From Apostichopus japonicus (taxonomy: Eukaryota; Echinodermata; Holothuroidea; Aspidochirotida; Stichopodidae), in the NCBI RefSeq assembly GCF_037975245.1, contig NC_092570.1:16213918-16277917 (forward strand): a stretch of 64,000 nt of DNA. Direction: 5' to 3'. Both the position numbers and the translations under genes were made by a program. Positions within the stretch are counted from its first letter, which is position 1, and the number at the start of each line of letters is the position of its first letter. The notes under the pieces are model-generated. The model ran no database searches. It had not been told where the DNA came from and saw only the letters and a program-made list of their open reading frames with translations. Shown here one piece after another: positions 37,601 through 44,710 of this stretch.

Positions 37601-38580
37601 TGGGGAAACAATACTGAAGACCTCTAAAGCAATTAGCATGCACACAATACTACTATATACACTAAATGCCATGCACAGTACAGTGCGGATGGCTACATTT
37701 AATTTTCATAGGGAACCAGGAAGTGAAATGCTATATACTTCAAACACACTGATATAAGCAGGTATATACAGCCTACAGTATCTTGTACTGTATTACTATG
37801 CTGTTGGCTTTCTCACTTGTATAACTACAGCGTTCCATGACTGCAGTACATACAGTGCTATTCATAATAAATGGAATAGGGAGGGGGGGAGATATGGGGG
37901 TTAAGGGGTACCATGTACTGCAGGGTCATAACAGGGTCATAGTGGTTGAAGTTGCTAGTGGTCACATGAAGCCAGTCGAAGTTCAAATGAAGAACTCAAC
38001 TTTCATAAGGATTTGCTCATTCCTGCCCCAGCCCCCCCTCCCCCTCCCCAATCTTCAAACAGTTAACTCTGGCTTTGCCTTCTGCTGACTGTGAGATGTC
38101 TTACAGCTAACCTCATAAATTTATTTGTCTTCCTCCGTACCAGCTTTCCACTGCAAATGTATAGACCCGTGGCTGACCAATAACCGTAGGACGTGCCCGA
38201 TCTGTAAACGTAAGGTCGTCCCTCCCGGCATCCCGGACTCCGACGACGAGGATTCGGAGGACAGCAGCGGGGCGGATGAGAACACCCCGCTCTTGGGCGG
38301 TGCGTCCAATCGCTCCAGTCCGATCCCAGACGAGTCACAGTGGGGTGCGGTCGGAGGTCACAGGCGACCGGAGGCGGTCCTGGATCCTCCACTCAGTCAG
38401 ACATCGGCACCCGTCTGCGAAAGTTACGACAGCGGAATTGCCAACAACCCAGCGACAGACCGGGAAGATGACGGGATGCTAGAGTTAGAGTCCTCGGACC
38501 AGGTACACAGGAACGTCGTGGTACGAAATGTATTGCTGGACTTAGACGAGACGGACCACAGACCGACTCCTATCGTTTGA
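19545..38580 (+). CDS. RNF13: RNF13/RNF167-like PA-TM-RING E3 ubiquitin ligase, 3' four coding exons (5' exons not found)
   Basis: Seen: four exons joined by GT-AG introns, 19545-19653, 21113-21206, 21553-21636 and 38144-38580, in consistent phase (0, 1, 1) and ending in TGA. Together they encode a luminal stub, a single hydrophobic membrane segment, a basic linker ([11 protein letters not shown]), the [12 protein letters not shown] stretch, a C3H2C3 RING-H2 finger (CAIC, then [15 protein letters not shown], then CPIC) and an acidic, serine-rich tail with ENTPLL. Known: RNF13-type proteins are endosomal/lysosomal E3 ligases with a luminal protease-associated domain; the linker and RING match vertebrate RNF13 closely, and the vertebrate tail carries a similar dileucine sorting signal. 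Odd: the RING is interrupted after PCNH by a 16.5 kb intron full of mobile elements. The protease-associated domain exons should lie upstream but I did not find them. RNF167 or another PA-TM-RING paralogue is the alternative; RNF13 fits the linker best. Confidence 0.9.
21113..21206 (+). CDS. RNF13: RNF13-like exon: cytoplasmic juxtamembrane linker
   Basis: The acceptor is ctccgcag before 21113 and the donor is gttagt at 21207. It encodes a strongly basic stretch, [13 protein letters not shown], then [15 protein letters not shown], followed by the first base of a glycine codon completed by the next exon. The vertebrate RNF13 counterpart has the same layout (TKFVQDRHRARR, then KDQLKKLPVHKFKKG). 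The basic run right after the membrane helix fits the cytoplasmic side. Confidence 0.92.
21553..21636 (+). CDS. RNF13: RNF13-like exon: N-terminal half of RING-H2 finger
   Basis: The acceptor is tttccag and the donor is gtgagt at 21637. It encodes [18 protein letters not shown] and then KLRVLPCNH, providing the first three cysteines and the first histidine of a C3H2C3 RING. The reading frame continues past the donor to a stop without resemblance to the family, so the donor is used. The remaining zinc ligands are on the exon at 38144. Confidence 0.93.
24393..24560. repeat. Two-copy diverged tandem repeat, unit about 78 bp
   Basis: GGAATTGGACAGACCAGTTTTA and a near copy start 78 bases apart, both followed by GGCTAATCC and GCGAGRTTTG. 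In the RNF13-like long intron. Confidence 0.85.
26870..27045 (+). repeat. Dispersed repeat, diverged copy C
   Basis: It keeps CGGCTAAGAGTAATCTTCTTCC, CTTCTCACACAGAAAGG, AGACTCGGTCAAGACC and GACATCATCAAGCC in the same order as copies A and B. In the RNF13-like long intron. A shorter possible fourth copy is at 39,545-39,620 (minus strand, AGACTTGAGCAAATCT). Confidence 0.5.
28955..29260. repeat. G-rich minisatellite
   Basis: Irregular units of about 20-24 bases built from GGGTGAGGGGAGGTTGTCAG and GGTTGACAGGAAGG. In the RNF13-like long intron. The G-run density could allow quadruplex formation on the plus strand. Confidence 0.92.
30992..31267 (+). mobile_element. hAT-type MITE, copy 1
   Basis: A 276-base non-autonomous element with terminal inverted repeats CAGTGGCGGAGC / GCTCCGCCACTG, flanked on both sides by the 8-base duplication tacttatt (30984-30991 and 31268-31275). 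It shares internal sequence with copies at 36666 and 51204. It encodes nothing. It lies in the long RNF13-like intron. Known: 8-bp duplications and CAG-type ends are characteristic of hAT superfamily transposons. Confidence 0.92.
31356..31799 (-). other. Unidentified 147-codon ORF with an internal repeat
   Basis: The minus-strand frame is open for 147 codons and contains two in-frame related segments: [16 protein letters not shown]...RGEDC and [15 protein letters not shown]...RGDDW, about 80 codons apart. The matching DNA repeats are at 31643-31707 and 31402-31467. I do not recognise the sequence. It lies inside the RNF13-like long intron, antisense. It may be a decayed transposon ORF or chance plus duplication. 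Confidence 0.3.
34989..35068. repeat. Perfect 23-bp inverted repeat with hammerhead-like core words
   Basis: The arms 34989-35011 and 35046-35068 are exact reverse complements, separated by 34 bases. The plus strand reads CTGAATGA, a short ATCCT/AGGAT stem and CGAAACGTC; the minus strand reads CTGAAGAAG ... CGAAACGTC. These resemble a hammerhead ribozyme core (CUGAUGA, stem II, GAAAC), each with one or more departures. Hammerhead motifs are known in the terminal regions of Penelope-like retroelements, so this may be such a remnant. Confidence 0.55.
36205..36510. repeat. Tandem repeat, unit 104 bp, nearly three copies
   Basis: GCATTGGCA starts units at 36205, 36309 and 36413; each continues with ATGATCACATCTGTAC. 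The third is degenerate and loses part of the GTACAGTATGTAC segment. In the RNF13-like long intron, 155 bases before hAT-MITE copy 2. Confidence 0.93.
36666..37060 (+). mobile_element. hAT-type MITE, copy 2 (longest)
   Basis: A 395-base element, same orientation as copy 1, ends CAGTGGTGGAGC / GCTCCGCCACTG, flanked by the duplication ctagtaca (36658-36665 and 37061-37068). It keeps about 120 internal bases absent from copy 1, including a segment shared with copy 3, so it is closest to the full form. Also in the RNF13-like intron. Confidence 0.92.
38144..38580 (+). CDS. RNF13: RNF13-like terminal exon: second half of RING, acidic tail with dileucine signal
   Basis: The acceptor is gtaccag before 38144. 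The first two bases complete an alanine codon, giving [21 protein letters not shown], which supplies the remaining RING ligands. The tail has an acidic serine cluster ([20 protein letters not shown] at codons ending 38295), then a longer Ser/Pro/Asp-rich stretch ending HRPTPIV before TGA at 38578. The exon is visibly more GC-rich than its surroundings, as expected for coding sequence here. Known: in vertebrate RNF13 the dileucine motif at the same place directs lysosomal sorting through AP-3. The downstream part of the tail has no clear vertebrate match. Confidence 0.93.
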
Positions 38581-39230
38581 TGCAGAGAGGAGCATCAAAG
38601 GCCTCGATTGAAATGCTGCAAGGACACACACACAAAAAAATTTAAGGGAAAAGAAAGGATATTACCCCATGGTGTCGTGGTTCAAGAGAACCCTGAAAAT
38701 CTGATTGTATTCTGCGGTGCACTTTGATGAGCAGTACTTGAAAATAAGATCCAGTTCCTTTCGGAGATTCACATATGTACGGTTTATGTTCCACTTAATA
38801 CATTGATAGTCATATGATTTAGACTGGGCGGTCGTGGGCTTAGTTCTGATTACATGATCAAGTTTACGTTGAGAAGATTTGTTGATTTGCATGTTGTTTG
38901 TACTGTCATGAAAAGTGTCTGGGGGACACTTTTGTAAGGTTCAAATCAAATCTGTTAATCCTTTCTTCTTGATGTAGTTAATCACTTTTGATAATCAGAT
39001 TATTAAGACTGGGCGGTGGTCTTGGGCCTGGTTCTGATTAAATGATCAAGTTTACATTGTGCAGTAATTAAGTTGAAAATTGTTGATTTGCTCTTTACAA
39101 ATTGTTTTATACTGTCATGAAAAGTGACTGGAGGACACTTTATTGTTAGGCTCAAATCAAATCTGTTAATCCTCCTCTCTTTTCCTTTTGTTTTTTTTTC
39201 TTTTGATGTAATTAATTAATCTTAGTTTGA
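38581..39230 (+). other. Presumed RNF13-like 3' UTR or downstream flank
   Basis: Sequence directly after the stop codon, with no open frame of interest. It contains the 185-base tandem duplication listed separately. No poly(A) site could be fixed by eye; AATAAA-like words occur at about 39,500 and 40,043, so the UTR extent is unknown. Confidence 0.4.
38821..39190. repeat. Diverged tandem duplication of about 185 bp after the RNF13-like stop codon
   Basis: AGACTGGGCGGT occurs at 38821 and 39006, and both copies continue through ACTGTCATGAAAAGTG and CAAATCAAATCTGTTAATCC. There are indels and substitutions, so it is older than the 41,020 duplication. Probably within the 3' UTR. Confidence 0.88.
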
Positions 39231-39659
39231 CCAATCCTAACTAGAAATAATAGAAGTACTCTGCAGGTTTGAGGATTTAGGTTTAGACAAGATAAAGTTT
39301 TAATCTTGTCCAGGCACTGCCATTATTCTAGAAATTTGTGACATCAAAAGTGCAACTAGGAGGCAAACCTTTTCCAATCTCTTTTTTTGTCTTTTCTTTT
39401 TATTCTGGTGTTTTCTTTTGATATATTTATAATATTGTTAGAGTGAACAGCATGTTGCTACTTATAAGCAGTTGCAGTATTAGGCCACATTAAAAACTTA
39501 ATAAATTTTGTCACCTTTCTGAACGGAATTATACGAGGTGAGCTATTCTGGCACTTATAGATTTGCTCAAGTCTGTAATCTTGTGTTTGAAGGGACATCA
39601 CTTAGAGTAAGATTGGGGAAAGTGATGGGGGAGAAAAGGTTGTCCCAAGAGTCTTTATC

Positions 39660-40990
39660 ATATAAATAGATAATAGTTTATTGGGTTTGTAATACTTACT
39701 TCATGTTAAGATGTAATGGATAGCTAAATATTAAACAGTAACACTACCCAGTTTAGTATAATGGCGGCTGCCATATTACCCTTTCTATGCCACTCTCATA
39801 ATCTGTTTTGTCTGGATCAACAAATTTGTAAACAATATAATGGACTGTATCTTTTGTGTTGTACATACATATGTGTGTGATGACTACTTTGTAAATGTCT
39901 TGTGGGTGGGGGGGGGGGGGGGGTAGCGTTAGATCCTGCTGCTGCAGTGAGTATAGAAAATAGGTGGGTTGTTGGGGAAGACATGGCAATATGCGACATT
40001 GACTTCTTTAAATGGTTGGTGTTGAATGGTTGAAAGGCTAGAAATAAAAATTGATCCTATGTAAGCATCAGTGGCCCACCAAACAGAGTGGCTGGATCAT
40101 TTAATGTAACACACAGACCATTGGGTTACTTCCTCTGACTAGCCCATAACTCAGTATTAAGGACTATTAATGGGGTTCCAAATAAATGTAAGTTTGCACT
40201 GCCATTACACATTCAGCAAAGATGACAGGTGTGATGAGGTATCATCCCAGGGTGTTCTGTTAACTCCTGTAGGTTTTCTGAATTTTCAACAATGTTCTTT
40301 GGTGGAGTTATTTGAAATATTAAAGCAATGATTTAATTTAAGCCTGGAATGAAGTCTTCAGTCTATTTACCTTATGGAAGATACCCAGACATGTAGAATA
40401 TTTTAAAAGTAGAATAACTATAGAAGCTTCACAACCTACAAATATTCCATTTTGGTTGCACATTTACATATCAACATTGACAAGTACTTCAGTTTATACC
40501 TCAAAGGGGCGAGGTTTGTATGATAAAGTGACTATACTTGTTTCCAGGAAATCCGGGCATGATAGTGATCCCCCTGGCACAGGTTGAAATGCCAAGGGGG
40601 GCTCTCAGTTTGTTGGTGGTTCAATGCTTCTGGTCAATGGCCATGACAAGAATTTTGATCATATAAAATCAATTCCTTGATGGTAACTGGAAGTGAACTG
40701 TGAATGAACCTGTAAACAATCACAGCTTAGCGGAGGTTCAAGCTGTCTCTTCGAACACGAGGCCCATACAGCTTACTTGAAATAATTTGGGGATATTCTT
40801 GGGACGGTACATTATATGGGGGGGGGGGGAGGGGCATTTAATCCGAGGACTTTCCCTGGAAATCAGGTATGCGACATGTTACTTTTATTTCTATTCAAGG
40901 ATGGTCTTTGTCCATCCGTTTCTAAAGTGGACATGTTGTTGTATTTGTCAATATAGATGTTCACTTTTTTCTTGTTACTTGCTTTTGGCA
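39660..40990. other. Intergenic, no gene seen
   Basis: It contains a G-run at 39,907-39,922 and AT-rich sequence. No conserved frame. Confidence 0.55.
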
Positions 40991-41019
40991 TTTCTCAATT
41001 TTCAAACACACATTTGTAG

Positions 41020-41752
41020 TTTGTGGAGAGGAAGTTATTCTGAATATTCAAATCAGATTGTTGGGGCACAGGTACTTTTGTTTTATAATGTAGATATGGG
41101 GTTTTGTGTTTAGAGTTAGATTACATTTAGATTCCTTGCTACAGGATAAAGAAAGTTTTAGGGTGCAGACTGCTCCATTGGTTTCCCTTATAAAGACCAA
41201 TAACTTGAAGCCATCTTCGGTTCCTAACGTTGTCTAGCCAAATCAGTGTTAACACCTAAGCAGTCTAGTTAAGCAGTCTAGTGTAGTCTAATGTAGTCTA
41301 GTCAAACACAAATTTTTGATTACATTAGAAACCTCATTTTCAATTTTTCAACATTCCTGACAATTGCAGATTTTGAGTCTTAAACAGCTGTTTGTGGAGA
41401 GGAAGTTATTCTGAATATTCAAATCAGATTGTTGGGGCACAGGTACTTTTGTTTTATAATGTAGATATGGGGTTTTGTGTTTAGATTTAGATTACATTTA
41501 GATTCCTTGCTACAGGGTAAAGAAAGTTTTAGGGTGCAGACTGCTCCATTGGTTTCCCTTATAAAGACCAATAACTTGAAGCCATCTTCGGTTCCTAACG
41601 TTGTCTAGCCAAATCAGTGTTAACACCTAAGCAGTCTAGTTAAGCAGTCTAGTGTAGTCTAGTCAAACACAAATTTTTGATTACATTAGAAACCTCATTT
41701 TCAATTTTTCAACATTCCTGACAATTGCAGATTTTGAGTCTTAAAACAGCTG
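41020..41752. repeat. Tandem duplication, unit about 371 bp
   Basis: Copy 1 begins TTTGTGGAGAGGAAG at 41020 and copy 2 at 41391; they run in parallel almost base for base to the GAGTCTTAAACAGCTG end. Copy 2 lacks one short GTAGTCTAAT unit. The near-identity suggests a recent event. Intergenic between RNF13-like and profilin. Confidence 0.95.
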
Positions 41753-42459
41753 AAGTTTTCAGTCGTCTCAATTTTTCCATTCAAATAACAAAGGACATGC
41801 CTTAACAAGGCCACTGCTGACAAAAAGCTTGTTGCTTTCAAATCAGTCAAGGATTCATACAGCACAAAGCAGCAATCGGGTTCCTTGATATAATTTGTTA
41901 GGTCTCGTAAAATTTGAAGCTATGCACATCATGAATTGAGTGAACACGCAGCACAACTATTTTCTCAATCCCAATTTACTTCCGATTTTGAGTTTTAAAA
42001 ATTGCACACTACTGTACCTTTAAAAGTATGTAAAGTTGCTGTAAATAGGTATAATGGGTCACACAAATTCTTTTGTTTTATTAAATTTAACTATTTTCAT
42101 TTTATCTTTTTTTATCATAACTGTTATAATATTAGTTCAAGTACAGCCATAATCTGTTATTTTGTGACACCTGGATAATACATATTTATTATCATGTGTG
42201 TTTTCATGTTCTATTGTCGGGTTACGCTAGTCTCCCATACATGAGTGATACTAACAAGTCGCTAAAAAGACCGCTCATGAAGTTGTAGTTTGAGAGAAAC
42301 TAAACCACATTGTACAACAAACACAGCTTTCAAGTCGATGCTTCAGAAATACCTTATCACTCATCAAAAAAGTGGCGTCTATATATATTGGTTTCGATGA
42401 TAATCATAACCTTTGCATTCATGATGGCGTATGTGTGTGTGTTTGTGACGCCCAGCCCG

Positions 42460-42694
42460 TAAACATGATTTCTCAAGAAGGGAAGTTCGGACCATTGAGT
42501 ACAAGAAGCCTATTATTTTTGGAGTTCAGAGGTCATTTGGGGTCACCAGGGGTCAAATTGTGAAAACCTCAAACTCGATATCTGAAGAAGGGAAGGTCGG
42601 ACCAATTTCATATTTTGTGTGTAGAAATACAACATTGAGTACAAGAAGCCTACTGTTTTTTGGTGGAGTTCAAAGGTCATTTGGGGTCACCATG
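42460..42694. repeat. Two-copy diverged repeat
   Basis: AAGAAGGGAAGTTCGGACC / AAGAAGGGAAGGTCGGACC, then TTGAGTACAAGAAGCCTA and GGTCATTTGGGGTCACCA occur in both copies. Copy 2 has an extra segment of about 30 bases (CATATTTTGTGTGTAG). Intergenic. Confidence 0.9.
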
Positions 42695-42699
42695 GATCA

Positions 42700-44610
42700 C
42701 TGTATGACTAAGATCAAGTATGTTGTACACCTCACTATACATTACGTCAGATTCATGAAGAAAACTGCTCGTTACATCATCGAATCCACAATGCATTTAT
42801 GCCCTCTGGTTCAAAGTAGGTGTACATGATATTCATGTCAGACAATTGTTACTGATGTAGTGAACCAAGAATACTGCATATAAAAGACTAAAATAGTACA
42901 ATGAAAACAAGAAACATATGTCCATGGAATCTTTGGGACTTAACAACTTTCCATTTTATTTCAAATGCAAATTCTGCAGCAGCAAATAAAACAATGAAAT
43001 TAATTAGTCTTTCTCTGCTCGACTCGAGTAAACAATTCTTTCAACTCTGTTAATGCTTGTTAGTATCAATAAACAAATCAAACAATTACAGTATGTCATA
43101 GATGATAATCACCAAGAAACATTAAAGGACTACTAATTAGTGCAGCATTCTGCATTGAAACATGAAATGAGTACCACTTTTCATTGGTGTATTTTGGGTT
43201 GATGATCAATGACAATTTACACAGTGCATCTTGATCAGTGACTGTTCCTTGTGGTAAATTGAAAGTTGCGATCCAAATGCAAAATGATGCTTTCCGGAAA
43301 ATGGTTAGTTATGTGCTTAACTGTTACATCATTTGATACATTGCCCCAGCTAATGCTACAGAGAGTATGAGTACCTTTGTAATCACAAATAAGGCTGGGG
43401 TAGTTATGGTAGGACGGGGGGGGGGATATGCTGCCAGCACCTCGTTAGTACTGTTTCATCACTGCATGCATGTCAATAGTGAATCAGCACTAACTATGTC
43501 ATGCAACAACACTCTTCACCAAAGAACAGATGATACTGACCACTCAAGACAATGCCTGAGGATTCCCCCCCCCCCCCTTCAAAATGGAAAACTTGGCAAA
43601 GTCAAAATGCAGAACTGTTTGCAATGATATATGGCTGTAATGATTTACAAGCCTGGAAAACGACAATGCGTTTTGTAGCCTATACCTATCTAATCAGAGA
43701 TGACACTGTTGCTGAGCGACCGGGTAGCGCCATGTTCTTCACAACACCACAACATATATCTGAAACATTGGTTCATGTGGTCTTTAACTCTTGCAAGAAA
43801 AAAATGTACCAAACCATTCGAGTGAAGATCATAAAATACAAACCCTGCAACACTGATCCATTCGGGACTTGCCTACTGTCCAAATACTCTCTATAAGAAA
43901 AGAAGTAACACAAGTCCCACTAGCATGAATGGAATGCTCTCTTTAAGATCAGAGACATTCACAATCAGATTACTTTAACACATGGGAAGAACGTAAAATA
44001 GATCACCAAAATGGAATTAATCAAAATCAAAGTATTCTCGGATCCAAACACCACAGTGATATCGGCATTCAAAGGGCAAGACTTTCCTTGTTATTATAAT
44101 TGCTCTCCCACTCATCATCCTTGAAGCATGCAAGAGGATTACAAATCTAGACATATTCAGTGCAATTCTGAATTAACCAGACTGCTGCTCAAAACATTTT
44201 CTGGAAAAGGCACGATACCACCTCGATCGACATCCATCGTCAAATGGGGAAGCCACTTCCTGTATTCCCCCCTCAAGCACTTCAGCCAATTGAATGTGGT
44301 CTTGTTCGTTGTTTTAAACCATCTGCCGTTCTCTTCCCCTTGACTTGTCGGTATATAAGTGTATTGCCAGTAAAGTGTTGGAAGGAATTCTTAATTTTAC
44401 TTATCCATATCATGTATCTTTTTTTTTTCTTTTTTTTCCATTTTTTTTTCTCTACAAAAAAACAAAAGACCGAAAGCTTGGGTAAAGAATCTTCATTTCC
44501 GTCCTTGAGACAACCGCCGTTTTTTTTAATGCAGGAAGAACCTGCACTTAAAAAGGGTTCCCTTCCAATCAGTCAAAAGATTCTGTCCAAAAGTAAAGGA
44601 TATATATCCG
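42700..44610. other. Flank between RNF13-like and profilin genes; may include profilin 3' UTR
   Basis: Downstream of the profilin stop on the minus strand. It contains a C-run at 43,565-43,577 and T-runs near 44,420. AATAAA-like words on the minus strand occur near 42,957, but no poly(A) site can be fixed. The 114-codon plus frame at 43,552 shows no family motif. Confidence 0.5.
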
Positions 44611-44612
44611 AG

Positions 44613-44710
44613 TTAGTAACCTTGCTCTCTTAGATAATCTGCAACTTTTGCAACTTCTGTTGTACATTGACCAGGTTGAACGCTTTCAGGGTGGAATCCT
44701 ATTACAATTG
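44613..44710 (-). CDS. Profilin exon 3
   Basis: The acceptor is attttcag. Two bases complete an alanine codon, then IVIGFHPESVQPGQC through the C-terminal helix EVAKVADYLREQGY and TAA at 44615-44613. The ADYL helix near the C terminus is typical of profilins. Confidence 0.92.

Larger units (their letters stand above)
21637..38143 (+). other. RNF13-like 16.5 kb intron splitting the RING finger
   Basis: Bounded by gtgagt and ctccgtaccag. It holds two hAT-type MITEs, the hammerhead-like inverted repeat, several tandem arrays, a G20 run (25,042-25,061) and other G/C runs, but no exon I can support. Joining the flanking exons restores the RING without any missing residue, so no coding exon is needed inside. 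Confidence 0.85.

Noticed and set aside
38063-38392. 109-codon minus-strand frame rich in Arg/Pro
   Set aside because: Antisense shadow of the GC-rich RNF13-like terminal exon.
43552-43896. 114-codon plus-strand frame
   Set aside because: Starts in a C-run, no known motif, and lies in the likely profilin 3' flank; no splice support.
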